From JBDIVL01 sp039794405 (GTDB taxonomy: Bacteria; Planctomycetota; Brocadiia; Brocadiales; Brocadiaceae): a stretch of 64,000 nt of DNA. The notes under the pieces are model-generated. The model was not told the origin of the DNA. It ran no database searches and saw only the letters and a program-made list of their open reading frames with translations. Where the stretch lies: positions 1 to 64,000 of the forward strand of contig JBDIVL010000017.1 in NCBI GenBank assembly GCA_039794405.1. Reading direction: 5' to 3'. Below, piece by piece: positions 54,571 through 63,698 of the stretch; the first letter of the stretch is position 1, and every line of letters begins with the position of its first letter. Made by a program: the position numbers and the translations under genes.

Positions 54571-55860
54571 ATGCGTAATAGAACGATTGCTCGTGAAATC
54601 GCCCTTCAGGCCCTTTATCAAATCGATTTACGTGGAGACGAGATTATTGGTCAGATCGATGCCTTTTGTAAGGCGGGTGCTGAAAAGCAGGATATACACA
54701 AGTTTGCCATATCACTGGTTAACGGTTGTCGGCTGCACATCAAGGAAATTGATGAAAAGATATCAGTGGTTACAGAGCACTGGGAACTGCGCCGCATGGC
54801 TACCATCGATAAAAATATTCTGCGTTTGGGAGTGTATGAACTTTTGTATAGAGACGATATTCCGCCAAAAGTTTCGATCAATGAGGCGATTGAACTCGCT
54901 AAAAAATTTAGCACGAAAAACTCAGGAACCTTTGTGAATGGAATTTTAGATAAGATTTATACCCAGTTTGTAAATGGAAGGTTACACGGCGTCCAGGACA
55001 CCCGATCCGGTCATGAGGCACCGGAAATTGAGTATGGTAATTCAGACCTGCACATACATACGAATTACTCTGACGGTACCATGACGCCCGAAGAGGTTAC
55101 CGAAGAGGCTATCCGGATTGGTGTTTCATCTATTTCCATTACTGACCATGATACTGTTGAAGGTGTTATGATTGCTTCTCGGTACGGTCAGGGCAAAAAT
55201 ATTCATATTATTCCCGGCATAGAACTTTCTTCTTACCTCAGTCCTTCAGAGATTCATATCCTTGGTTATTTTATTGATATTCATAATGCTTCTCTCCAGG
55301 AGGCATTAAAACAATCCTATGAAGACCGGTTAAAACGTATCTATGCTATGGTAGAGAAATTACATAAGCTCCGTGTCGATATTGATCCCCAGGAGGTCTT
55401 AATGCTCGCAGGAAAAGGTTCCCCCGGGCGTATGCATATGGCCGAGGTGATATGGAAGCGTGGTTATTGCAGTACCATCATAGAGGCATTCATGAAGTAC
55501 ATAGGTGATAATTCTCCTGCGTATGTTCCTAAAAAAACGCTGAATCCACAGCAGGCTATTGAATTAATCGTGAACGCTCAAGGAGTTGCAGTCCTGGCCC
55601 ACCCCGGTCTAACCCAGAAAGATCATATCATTGAAGAACTGGTAAAATACGGCTTGCAAGGAATAGAAGTATATTATCCATCGCATACTCCACAACTTGT
55701 TGAGAAGTATCTGAAGATTGCGAAGAAGTATAACCTGGTTGTAACGGGTGGTTCTGATTTCCATGGAGAAAGAAAGGTGGATAATCCCATTGCAAAAGTA
55801 ACGGTACCAGGCGATCTTGTCAATAAGCTGAAACAAAGATGCCCTTCTAAAGTGGGGTAA
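54571..55860 (+). CDS. nusB: NusB fused to a PHP-family phosphoesterase
   Basis: 429 residues in a single open frame. Residues 1-135 are NusB (RNRTIAREIALQALYQID, WELRRMATIDKNILRLGVYE, NEAIELAKKFSTKNSG..FVNGILD), the antitermination factor. A ~18-residue linker leads to a PHP domain (152-429): SDLHIHTNYSDGTMTPEE, SITDHDTV, PGIELSS, ILGYFID, LAHPG, TGGSDFHG, keeping all metal-binding His/Asp clusters. PHP proteins of this type (YciV/RNase AM-like) are phosphoesterases acting on nucleotides or RNA ends. Fusion of these two is unusual. Confidence 0.95.
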   Translation: MRNRTIAREIALQALYQIDLRGDEIIGQIDAFCKAGAEKQDIHKFAISLVNGCRLHIKEIDEKISVVTEHWELRRMATIDKNILRLGVYELLYRDDIPPKVSINEAIELAKKFSTKNSGTFVNGILDKIYTQFVNGRLHGVQDTRSGHEAPEIEYGNSDLHIHTNYSDGTMTPEEVTEEAIRIGVSSISITDHDTVEGVMIASRYGQGKNIHIIPGIELSSYLSPSEIHILGYFIDIHNASLQEALKQSYEDRLKRIYAMVEKLHKLRVDIDPQEVLMLAGKGSPGRMHMAEVIWKRGYCSTIIEAFMKYIGDNSPAYVPKKTLNPQQAIELIVNAQGVAVLAHPGLTQKDHIIEELVKYGLQGIEVYYPSHTPQLVEKYLKIAKKYNLVVTGGSDFHGERKVDNPIAKVTVPGDLVNKLKQRCPSKVG

Positions 55861-55983
55861 TTTGTTTTATAATTTATTAATAAGGTAATTTACCAATACA
55901 CTACAGATTAAGAAAGGCCATACTGAATATTGGTGTTGTTTGGGAGGCCTATTATAATAGATAAAAGGAGTTAATAATAACTT

Positions 55984-57318
55984 ATGGAAGAATTTTCAAA
56001 AAAAGACAAAAGTGTTTTAGAAAATAATACTGAGATCAGGACTTTGGACTCTTCTGAAAGATCCAAAAAGGATGGGAACAGAAACCGCCGCAGTTTTTGG
56101 TATCGGTTAAAAAATTTCACGGTAGAATCACGGAAAACGGTTATTTGGGAAGGTGATACCATAAAATTAGTTCCAATCCCACGAGAACCTGTAACATCCG
56201 TGGACGGTGCTGAAAAGCAAAAAATATCTCTCGTCGAAGATCGGGTTGAGAAGATTGTTCTGCCTTCAGAAGAAAGTATCGTAAGAGAAGTTGATACCGG
56301 AGTGTCTGTTTTAGTTCCACCGGAAATAACAATTAAAGAAGATATAGAGAATCTGGTCTCGATTTCTCCGGATACTATTGTTGAGGAGCAAACGAAAGAA
56401 CAGACCGTAGTTTCTTCTGAGAAGCTGAAAAAGGGTTTAGAGAAGACTCGTAACCGTTTTTGGTCGCGATTGAAAGGTTTTTTCTCTTTTAGGAGAGGGA
56501 TTGATGATTCTGTACTGGAGGAATTGGAAGATATTTTAATTAGTGCAGATGTTGGTGTAAAACCTGTCCAGAAACTTATCCATGAAATACGTGAGGCATG
56601 GGAGGCTAAAACAGTAACTGAGACCTCGGAAATACATGATTTTATAAAAAACAGGCTGAAAGAATATCTGCGGTCCTGGGAAATCGATATTCATTATGCC
56701 CCGACTTCCCCCACTATTATTATGGTCGTTGGTGTAAACGGTGTAGGGAAAACCACTGCCATAGCAAAACTATCGAACACGTTCATTCAGGAGGGAAAAA
56801 AGGTTATGGTTGCGGCAAGCGATACATTTAGGGCCGCTGCCGTAGATCAACTGGACATTTGGAGCAAGCGTATTGGCGCTGAAATTGTCAAACATCAGGC
56901 CGGTTCCGACCCTGCAGCAGTTGCTTATGATGCCATAGAGGCCAGTATTGCAAGGGATATCGATGTGTTGATCATAGATACTGCGGGCCGTCTCCATACG
57001 CATGAAAATCTCATGAATGAACTTAGCAAGATCAAACGGGTCGTTTCGAAGAGGATCCCTGGTGCCCCTCACGAGGTGTTAATGGTTCTTGATGCAACAA
57101 CGGGACAAAATGCCATTTCTCAGGCGAAGATGTTTAAGCAGGCAGTAGACGTTACAGGAATATTCCTGGCGAAATTAGATGGAACGGCAAAAGGTGGTAT
57201 TGTATTGGGCATGCGCAACGAAATAGATATCCCGGTAAAATTTGTTGGGTTAGGTGAGAAAGCTGACGATATAGAAAAATTTGATCCTGATGCCTTTGTA
57301 GATGCCTTGTTTGAATAA
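55984..57318 (+). CDS. ftsY: Signal recognition particle receptor FtsY
   Basis: 444 residues. A charged N-terminal A-domain of ~145 residues, including RRSFWYRLKNF and NRFWSRLKGFF amphipathic stretches (probable membrane contacts), precedes the NG GTPase: GVNGVGKTTAIAKL near 249, DTFRAAAVDQL, DTAGRLHTHENLM, TKLDGTAKGG in the form AKLDGTAKGG, GLGEKADDIEKFD. Targets nascent membrane proteins to the translocon. 12 bases before the sdhB-like gene. Confidence 0.97.
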   Translation: MEEFSKKDKSVLENNTEIRTLDSSERSKKDGNRNRRSFWYRLKNFTVESRKTVIWEGDTIKLVPIPREPVTSVDGAEKQKISLVEDRVEKIVLPSEESIVREVDTGVSVLVPPEITIKEDIENLVSISPDTIVEEQTKEQTVVSSEKLKKGLEKTRNRFWSRLKGFFSFRRGIDDSVLEELEDILISADVGVKPVQKLIHEIREAWEAKTVTETSEIHDFIKNRLKEYLRSWEIDIHYAPTSPTIIMVVGVNGVGKTTAIAKLSNTFIQEGKKVMVAASDTFRAAAVDQLDIWSKRIGAEIVKHQAGSDPAAVAYDAIEASIARDIDVLIIDTAGRLHTHENLMNELSKIKRVVSKRIPGAPHEVLMVLDATTGQNAISQAKMFKQAVDVTGIFLAKLDGTAKGGIVLGMRNEIDIPVKFVGLGEKADDIEKFDPDAFVDALFE

Positions 57319-57329
57319 TAAGATGCCTT

Positions 57330-58046
57330 ATGACAAAAAGAGACAGAGTTCTTTTTAAAATCTTTCGGTTTAATCCAGACGATGATAAAAGGCCGTATTT
57401 TCAGAAATTTGAAGTCCCTTTTCTACGAGAGGACTTAACGGTACTTGAGGGCCTTTATTATATCCAGCAGCGCTTGGATAACTCCCTTGCCTTTCGGTCT
57501 TCTTGCAGGGCTGGAGTTTGTGGTTCCTGCGCAATGCATATCAACGGTAAATACCGGTTAGCCTGTAATACCTTAGTCTCAAAACTCAAATCAGAAATCG
57601 TTACAATTCGACCTCTAGCCCATATGGCCATCCTTAAAGATCTTTGTGTTGATATGAGTCCCTTTTGGGAAAAATATGAATATATCAAGCCTTATTTGAT
57701 TCCCGGCAAATCATTACCAGTAACGGGGGAGAGACTTCAGAGTCCGGAGGAGAGAAGAAAGATAGATGTCTTGATAGATTGCATTCTTTGTGCCTGTTGT
57801 CATTCCTCGTGTCCTGTTACTGCGTCACAGAAAAAATATCTAGGACCTATGGCCTTTATCAATATAGACCGTTTTTTTTCTGATACGAGGGATAATGCAA
57901 AGGAAGAGCGCCTGGCGATAGTAAATGATGAGCATGGTGTATGGCGTTGTCATACAATTTTTAACTGTCAGGAGGTATGTCCAAAAGATTTGGACCCTTC
58001 TGGATCTATTGCCCATTTAAAAATGGAAATTGTAAAAAATCTTTAG
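57330..58046 (+). CDS. sdhB: Succinate dehydrogenase/fumarate reductase iron-sulfur subunit
   Basis: 238 residues. Plant-type 2Fe-2S ligands (SSCRAGVCGSCAMHINGKYRLAC) and C-terminal cluster ligands (CILCACCHSSCP, CHTIFNCQEVCPKDLDP), as in SdhB/FrdB. It carries electrons between the flavin subunit and the membrane anchor. No sdhA or sdhC lies next to it, which is odd: the partners must be elsewhere or this subunit serves another complex. Co-oriented with ftsY (12 bases). Confidence 0.93.
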   Translation: MTKRDRVLFKIFRFNPDDDKRPYFQKFEVPFLREDLTVLEGLYYIQQRLDNSLAFRSSCRAGVCGSCAMHINGKYRLACNTLVSKLKSEIVTIRPLAHMAILKDLCVDMSPFWEKYEYIKPYLIPGKSLPVTGERLQSPEERRKIDVLIDCILCACCHSSCPVTASQKKYLGPMAFINIDRFFSDTRDNAKEERLAIVNDEHGVWRCHTIFNCQEVCPKDLDPSGSIAHLKMEIVKNL

Positions 58047-58075
58047 AATGTTTATTTTTGAGGGAGGGGAGAGAA

Positions 58076-58240
58076 ATGGAAAAAGACAAAAAAATTGTTG
58101 TCGTTGCAAGAACTGAGGGTGTTGAGATCGTGGTAGAGGGTGAGAATGACGATTATGAATTAATGCTCTCGAAACCTCAGGCTATGGAGCTTGCTATGAA
58201 TATCTTGAATACTTTATATAAAATGGGTATAAAGATGTAG
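58076..58240 (+). CDS. Conserved-looking 54-residue hypothetical
   Basis: Start ATG at 58076 with GGGAGGGGAGAGAA just upstream, an exceptionally strong ribosome site. The chain reads EKDKKIVVVARTEGVEIVVE then DYELMLSKPQAMELAMNIL: a small beta hairpin plus helix, soluble. No family recognised. Sits between sdhB (29 bases) and the LOG-family gene (9 bases), so likely in the same transcript. Confidence 0.75.
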   Translation: MEKDKKIVVVARTEGVEIVVEGENDDYELMLSKPQAMELAMNILNTLYKMGIKM

Positions 58241-58249
58241 GCAAATGAG

Positions 58250-58852
58250 ATGGAGAACAATAATTCCATAAAACGTGTTTGCGTTTTTTGTGGTTCCAGC
58301 CTTGGTGCACGTCCCAACTATACAGACGTTGCTCAGCAATTAGGAAAAGCTATTGTATCACGTGGAATGGAACTTGTGTATGGTGGCGGAAGTATTGGTT
58401 TGATGGGGGTTATTGCAAATGCCGTCTTAAAAGAAAATGGAAAAGTATTTGGTGTTATCCCCAAAGCGCTCTCTTCCAGGGAATTTGCCCATCCCGGCCT
58501 GACAAAACTTCACTTTGTAACAAGTATGCATGAACGAAAGGCTATGATGGCTGAGCTAGCTGATGCCTTTATTGCAATGCCGGGCGGTTTTGGCACTTTT
58601 GAAGAATTTTTTGAAATTCTTACCTGGGCACAACTTGGACTGCATACAAAGCCGATTGGTTTACTGAATGTAGAGGGTTATTTTGATTTATTACTGACAT
58701 TTATTAACCATGTTTTGCAGGAACGCTTTATACAAAAAAAACATTATCGGATGATTATAACATCTGACAACCCTGAAAAACTATTATCCGATCTCATTTA
58801 TTACAAACCATCACCACATCTTCCTCAGTGGATTGATTTAAGAGAGACATAA
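58250..58852 (+). CDS. LOG-family (TIGR00730) nucleotide phosphoribohydrolase
   Basis: 200 residues. Family signature PGGFGTFEEFFE plus GGGSIGLMG and HERKAMMAELADAFI. LOG proteins split AMP-type nucleotides into base and ribose phosphate (cytokinin activation in plants, nucleotide turnover in bacteria). Its last 59 bases overlap a minus-strand integrase relic. Confidence 0.93.
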   Translation: MENNNSIKRVCVFCGSSLGARPNYTDVAQQLGKAIVSRGMELVYGGGSIGLMGVIANAVLKENGKVFGVIPKALSSREFAHPGLTKLHFVTSMHERKAMMAELADAFIAMPGGFGTFEEFFEILTWAQLGLHTKPIGLLNVEGYFDLLLTFINHVLQERFIQKKHYRMIITSDNPEKLLSDLIYYKPSPHLPQWIDLRET

Positions 58853-59342
58853 CATTCGGTTTACGTGAAACGGAATCATGATACTTACTGCTAACGTTCG
58901 TTATTAATACGGCGCTGGAATGTCTTAGCTGGTGGAAGCCAAAGTTCATAATTCCTAACTCTTTAAATAAACGTTTAAAATGGTTGCGGTATTTTACCTG
59001 TACATCACGGGTTATCTCTCCTGCATGAAAAAGAGAAGTCCCTGTAATGTATTCTCTCTTGTATCTTGATAAAACATCAACTAAAAGGTCTGTCAGGGGA
59101 ATAACCACTTTACGGCCTGTTTCTGAAGCACTATATGTCATAAGGGCATTTCTCAAGTCAATATCATCCCACCTTAACGATAGGATGTCTTTCAGCTTCA
59201 TACCCGTGAAGAGGCTTATCAAAACAATGACCCTGTTTTTACCCTGAAGCCCTTCTAAAAGCAATTTCACTTCTGTGTTTGTTAACATTCTCCTGCTTGT
59301 GGTCTCTTCTGTTTTTCGGAGCTCTGTGCCCAAATTAATCAC
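58794..59342 (-). pseudogene. Truncated tyrosine recombinase
   Basis: 182 residues from 59342. It shows the catalytic-domain opening (SLFTGMKLKDILSLRWDDID, where the usual catalytic Arg is Lys) and LRHS within FHQLRHSSAVL, but then runs into unrelated sequence and lacks the C-terminal catalytic Tyr and the N-terminal core-binding domain. Cannot be active. A leftover of an integrated element; its 3' end overlaps the LOG gene. Confidence 0.75.
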
Positions 59343-59963
59343 ACTCCTTTCTTATAGAACGGATAAGGGGCAAAGGTAGCACGCTTGTGGGAGGTGCGCA
59401 CTACCTGCCTCTTTAGCCATTTCAGGCTGTGTTTCAGTTTTTTGTATTCTTTCTGTATTTCCATGTTCGATATTGTTATAAGTCACATATTTTTGAGTTT
59501 GCAACAATAAGATTAAAAAAATTTTCATGAGTCAATGTTAAGAGCTTTGACTATGCTGTGGGGGGTAGAGTCGAGGTACTTCGATAACCGTATGATATTT
59601 TGCAAATCGATGGGAATTGTCAATAACCGTCAGAGGTGGTTCCTGCCAGGCGATATTTCTGTAACTTGATCGTAGAGGAATTTTTATTTTGTGCAAGTGA
59701 GTTTGCTGGCGTGTGTTGCTATAAGTTGTTCAACCATAGAATGATATACTTGCCTGGCCTCTGCTTCTGCTTGTTCCAAAACTTTGTTTGGGAACACTAG
59801 GTGCGAAGAAACTCTGTTTCTCGTAAATTGTTGTTATGAAATACGGAATGAACAGTCTGCTGAAGGTGATAAGTTCATGTGTAGGAATCTCAAAATGCCA
59901 CCAAGCCACTAAGGCCCAAAGAAAAACTTCGTGTTTTTGGTGTCTTCATGGCGGAAAAAGCCG

Positions 59964-60041
59964 GGTAGGGCAGGCACTGCCTGCCAAAATCAGACCCCAT
60001 CCACGGACCATTCAATTTTTGGTAAGCAATGCCTACCCTAC
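59964..60041. repeat. Nested GGTAGGGCAGGCA palindromes
   Basis: Perfect 8-bp hairpin GGCAGGCA/TGCCTGCC (59969-59976, 59978-59985); outer GGTAGGGCAGGCA (59964-59976) pairs loosely with TGCCTACCCTAC (60030-60041). Interspersed-repeat type. Confidence 0.6.
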
Positions 60042-60247
60042 TTGGTTAAAATTTACACAAAAACATGGAGGTCGCAGGAGAATAATGAAAAATTCTGTGA
60101 CTTTTGCGGCTTTGCGCGATGAAATAAAATTTATTGAAATGCTCGAAAATCTCAAAGTCGGATTAGGCCTTTGGTGGCTTTTTATGAATTTGAGTAGGAG
60201 TTAAAGATTTTCAACCCTACGTTTGAAATTCCTATACGTAAATGTAG

Positions 60248-60273
60248 GATGGGTCAAGCGAAGCAGACCCATC
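60248..60273. repeat. REP-like palindrome GATGGGTC / GACCCATC
   Basis: 8-bp perfect arms (60248-60255, 60266-60273) around AAGCGAAGCA, the same centre as the palindrome at 26626-26653. It lies at the 3' end of mazG (minus strand). Confidence 0.65.
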
Positions 60274-60292
60274 AACTATTAACGGTTGTTTT

Positions 60293-61114
60293 TCATTGTG
60301 GTTTTGCATTTTCTGCGGATAAGGTATTCTTTACCTTATTCCAGACAGCATCCAACTCATCTAAGGTACATTTCTCAATATCCTTTCCCATAGAAGCGAG
60401 TTCCATCTCAACCCTTTTAAAACGATTGACAAACTTATAGATAGTTTTATGGAGGACATTTTCCGTTTCAAGTTTCAAAAAACGGGAGAGATTGACGATT
60501 GAAAATAAGAGATCACCGATCTCTTCTTCGATATTTTCAGGCTTGTTCTCCTGAATTGCCTCCTTCACTTCCGCCAGTTCCTCATCTACCTTGGCAATTA
60601 CATCCTTAATATTTGTCCAGTCAAAACCTACCTTGGCTACCTTTTTTTGCAATTTTTGGGCCTTTTGGAGGGCGGGGAGATATTTGGGCAGGCCATCTAC
60701 TATAAACTTCCTCTCTTCGTTTCCCTTTTCCTCTTTTTTGATCTGTTCCCATTGGCGAATTACCTCTTCCGGGGTGGCTGCCGTGGCGTCTCCAAAGACG
60801 TGGGGGTGGCGGCGTGTCATTTTATCAAGGCAAAGCGCAATTACATCTCCTATGTCAAATTCATTTTTTTCCTTCGCAATCTGGCAGTGAAAGATGATGT
60901 GGAAGAAGAGGTCTGCTAGTTCTTCTTTCAGTTTGTGCGGTTCTCCGGAATCTATTGCATCAATTACCTCATAGGTTTCCTCTACTAGATGTGGCTTTAA
61001 GGATGCATGATTTTGTTCTTTATCCCAGGGGCACCCATCCTTTCCGCGCAATTTTTGCATTAATTCAATAAGATCGTTCAATAATGAAGTAAATTTTGCC
61101 TCGGATGTGCTCAT
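60293..61114 (-). CDS. mazG: Nucleoside triphosphate pyrophosphohydrolase MazG
   Basis: 273 residues from the ATG at 61114; a longer frame to 61216 runs through repeat sequence with no ribosome site. Two MazG halves: first with LRGKDGCPWDKEQNHASL, EETYEVIDAID and EELADLFFHIIFHCQIA, second with KVGFDWTNIKDVIAKVDEE and EEEIGDLLFSIVNLSRFL, keeping the metal-binding Glu/Asp sets. It clears NTPs or (p)ppGpp-related nucleotides. Monocistronic. Confidence 0.95.
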   Translation of the reverse strand: MSTSEAKFTSLLNDLIELMQKLRGKDGCPWDKEQNHASLKPHLVEETYEVIDAIDSGEPHKLKEELADLFFHIIFHCQIAKEKNEFDIGDVIALCLDKMTRRHPHVFGDATAATPEEVIRQWEQIKKEEKGNEERKFIVDGLPKYLPALQKAQKLQKKVAKVGFDWTNIKDVIAKVDEELAEVKEAIQENKPENIEEEIGDLLFSIVNLSRFLKLETENVLHKTIYKFVNRFKRVEMELASMGKDIEKCTLDELDAVWNKVKNTLSAENAKPQ

Positions 61115-61743
61115 TGATAATGTAAACGGTTTAAAATTTATTTGATTATGAGTTGAAGGACTGAGGAATTGAAAAGTTGAAGAGTCAAGGTGTTTATTTG
61201 AGTTCCCAATTCTCAAACTCTGAAACTCTTTAATTTTTCAATTCCTCAAATCTTCTTTCCTTTCATTTTGTACCCTTTAATCGTCAGATACAATGGTATA
61301 TAAAGAATTCTAGCAATTATTTTTATTGAAGTCAACCGAAGGATGATGAACAATCGTCTATTTCTTAAATAATCATGTTTACCTTGTCTGGTCTCGTTAC
61401 GCTCACGTATGGCTAACGCTCTGCATAGCAAGCTATTATCCTGACTTAAAATAGTATTGAAATAATTTTTTATATAACCTATACTTCGCTACATAGAGAG
61501 AACGAACAGAAACATTCAAACAATTATTAATTGTCCCTATGACAACAAAATCCCACAGCTACCTAACCAGGGTAAAAGTAACTTTTGAGAAGAAAAACAG
61601 GCTGGATGGTTTTGCTCGGATAAGGACTGTAGACTGCAGGAGGCTGGTCAAAATATTAGGTCGTGTGACTTGACGATACCATCATAAGTATCAAAGCAAT
61701 AATTAAAGAAATGTTAGTAGATTGATTGAAAGAGGATAAATAA
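61115..61743. other. 629-base gap between mazG and the type III locus
   Basis: Contains a 14-bp perfect inverted repeat (TGAGGAATTGAAAA at 61162-61175, TTTTCAATTCCTCA at 61235-61248) in the mazG leader and no gene. The promoter of mazG should be just upstream of that. Confidence 0.5.
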
Positions 61744-62721
61744 ATGAGTTTATCGTTAATCGAAGAACTCCCAAAGATTGTTGCTGAAGGGAAGAAAGAA
61801 GTAGAAAGGATACTGGAAAGGATTTCTTCTCCTCATAAGTTGACGTTGCAGACAAATGAATTTGTACTGCCGTGTAAGGACAAATCGGGTCTTTTCAAGG
61901 GGCAAATCCCGGATTTCAAGTTTAAGGCTAAGAAATACCTAGGTGAACAACAACTTGGGTTCGCGAGGATATCTGATAGTGGCCAGCAAAAACTATATTC
62001 AGAAATTGGTGGTGAATGGGTAAACCGTTTGTGTTACGGCGATAATCTCCTTGTGATGCAGGCGTTACTTGCAGGTGATCCGGTGACAGGTTTGCCATCC
62101 ATGTACGGGAAGATTGATTTGATCTATATTGATCCGCCCTTTGACAGCAAGGCCGATTATCGTACAAAGGTTATCTTGCTGGGTGCAACATTAGAACAAA
62201 GACCCACTGTTGTTGAACAGGCAGCCTATTCAGATACCTGTATCGGTAAACCAGCCATCATGATCACCCGCAAACGCCTTATTGATCAGGAGGCAAGGCC
62301 GTTTCTTTATCAGTCCATTGGCGATTATCAAAAAGAGGCCTTTACGTCAAGCAGGTTATTCCGCCGTGTTGGTGATCTTGCTCATATGGATGAATTGACT
62401 GTTACCTTGGATAACTACGTCCTGCTTTCGCCAGATGCCCTGCCGCTCGACGAGGTAAACAAAAAGAGGTTGCAGGAGGTCATAGAAAAAGACCCTCGTG
62501 CATTAATTGAATACTGGTCTGTTGACCCTGATTATGACGGCGAGACGTTCAGGAGTAAATGGCAGGATTATAGGGATAATACATCAAACGACTCAGACCC
62601 ACACCACGTAGTCCTTGAAGCGAAATTGAAAGTACGCAAGGTCAACCATAAGAGGAAAATATGCGTAAAAGCGATTGATGTGTTTGGGTTTGAGAGCGTG
62701 GTAGTGAAAGAGATAGAATAA
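61744..62721 (+). pseudogene. Type III restriction methyltransferase (Mod) with large internal deletions
   Basis: 325 residues where intact homologues have several hundred more. Residues 1-~145 read like Mod: LCYGDNLLVMQALLAG, IYIDPPFDSKADYRTK (motif IV DPPF). AYSDT is then directly joined to GKPAIMITRKRLIDQEARP, and DLAH is joined to MDELTVTLDNYVL, so two long in-frame pieces are missing, including the SAM-binding FxGxG region. The C-terminal end EYWSVDPDYDGETF..VKAIDVFGFESVVVKEI is normal. AGAGGAT before the ATG at 61744. Probably inactive. Confidence 0.75.
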
Positions 62722-63034
62722 TAATATGAAACATCCATAACTTTTAGTTATAAAGGAGCACGAAATCTCGCTGCTGCCCCTTAGTCTGTCATTCCGAACG
62801 AAGTGAGGAATCTATACGTTGTGCAACTTTAATATTTGAAAGATTTCTCGCTCCGCTCGAAATGACATACTTTTTTATAGATGACAGTTTAGACAGTTTC
62901 TGTTCAGATACTATTTATAGTCAATGGTTAAAAAAGTTATCATTTTATTAGTGTGAAATCTCAGCACGGTGTCATTTCGAAGGAGCGGAGCGAGAAATCT
63001 TTATTTCGACAACGGGGAAAACCTTACACCCATA
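62722..63034. repeat. Cluster of REP-like GTCATTTCGA-GCGGAGCGAGAAATCT repeats
   Basis: Copies: 62788-62813 (plus, GTCATTCCGAACGAAGTGAGGAATCT), 62841-62866 (minus), 62971-63001 (plus). Each contains the near-palindrome GAGCGGAGCGAG or its variant. The copies form inverted pairs. 313 bases with no gene. Confidence 0.85.
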
Positions 63035-63322
63035 ATGAAAAGCTATTACGTGTACATTCTTACAAACTGGAACAATAAAGTGATGTATGTGGGAATAACT
63101 AATAATCTTATACGACGGATTTATGAACATAAAAATAAGATCGTTAAAGGATTTACAGAAAAATACAATGTAAACAAGTTAGTTTATTTTGAAAAAACCG
63201 GAGATGTTATAGCTGCCATTACCAGAGAAAAAGAAATTAAGAAATGGCGAAGAGAGAAGAAGGATCAATTAGTAAATCGCATGAATCCTGCATGGAAAGA
63301 CTTGAGTTTGGAAGGGTTATAA
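63035..63322 (+). CDS. GIY-YIG nuclease domain protein
   Basis: 95 residues from the ATG at 63035. GIY-YIG signature: YYVYILTN...MYVGITNNLIRRIYEHK, with the catalytic Arg in RRIYEH and Glu in TREKEIKKWRREKK. Same family as the small stand-alone UvrC-N-like proteins. It is flanked by inverted repeats (62971-63001 and 63351-63383) and lies between mod and res, so it looks like an inserted unit. Confidence 0.92.
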   Translation: MKSYYVYILTNWNNKVMYVGITNNLIRRIYEHKNKIVKGFTEKYNVNKLVYFEKTGDVIAAITREKEIKKWRREKKDQLVNRMNPAWKDLSLEGL

Positions 63323-63698
63323 GATTTCTCCTAGAGCCTGCCCTGGGCGGAAGATTTCTCGTCGCTTCACTCCTCGAAATGACAGGAACGAAGGGGGTGA
63401 AATGACAGAAATGAGGGATAGAAGTGACAGAAAGAATGGGGCGAAATGACAAAACGAAATAAAATTACAAACTTACTTTCTGAAATGTCTAAGAAAGATA
63501 AAAGCATTAAGAATACGGGATCAAATAAAAAGTCTAATTGGATTTTGACTCAATTTTAGAAGTAAATTAGAAGAAGCAATTTTTTAACTATTTGATAAAT
63601 CAATAGTTATAAAAAGTTATTTAGATAGAAATTAGAAGCATTTCGATGAATCTTAGGCAATACTAATCAGAGTTTGATGTTAAAGAGAGTGAATGTAA
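63323..63698. other. 376-base gap: repeat end and GAAATGACAG copies
   Basis: Holds the inverted repeat at 63351-63383 and then three more GAAATGACAR/GAAGTGACAG-like units up to about 63450. After that, AT-rich sequence with no gene up to the res frame. Confidence 0.6.
63351..63383 (-). repeat. Right-hand REP-like repeat of the GIY-YIG unit
   Basis: Reverse complement GTCATTTCGAGGAG..GCGACGAGAAATCTT matches the plus-strand repeat 62971-63001, so the GIY-YIG gene is enclosed by an inverted pair. Confidence 0.8.

Larger units (their letters stand above)
59343..60292. other. 950-base gap with short repeats, no gene
   Basis: A 122-codon frame at 59836-60204 runs through repeat sequence and is not protein-like. 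It holds the palindromes GGCAGGCA-C-TGCCTGCC (59969-59985) and GATGGGTC..GACCCATC (60248-60273), and TGCCTACCCTAC at 60030-60041, which is complementary to the GTAGGGCAGGCA preceding them. Consistent with decay of a mobile element between LOG and mazG. Confidence 0.6.

Noticed and set aside
58794..59342. Active integrase
   Set aside because: Catalytic Tyr absent and first catalytic Arg replaced; classified as a remnant.
59836..60204. 122-codon plus-strand open frame
   Set aside because: It crosses several interspersed palindromes and reads as repeat-derived sequence.
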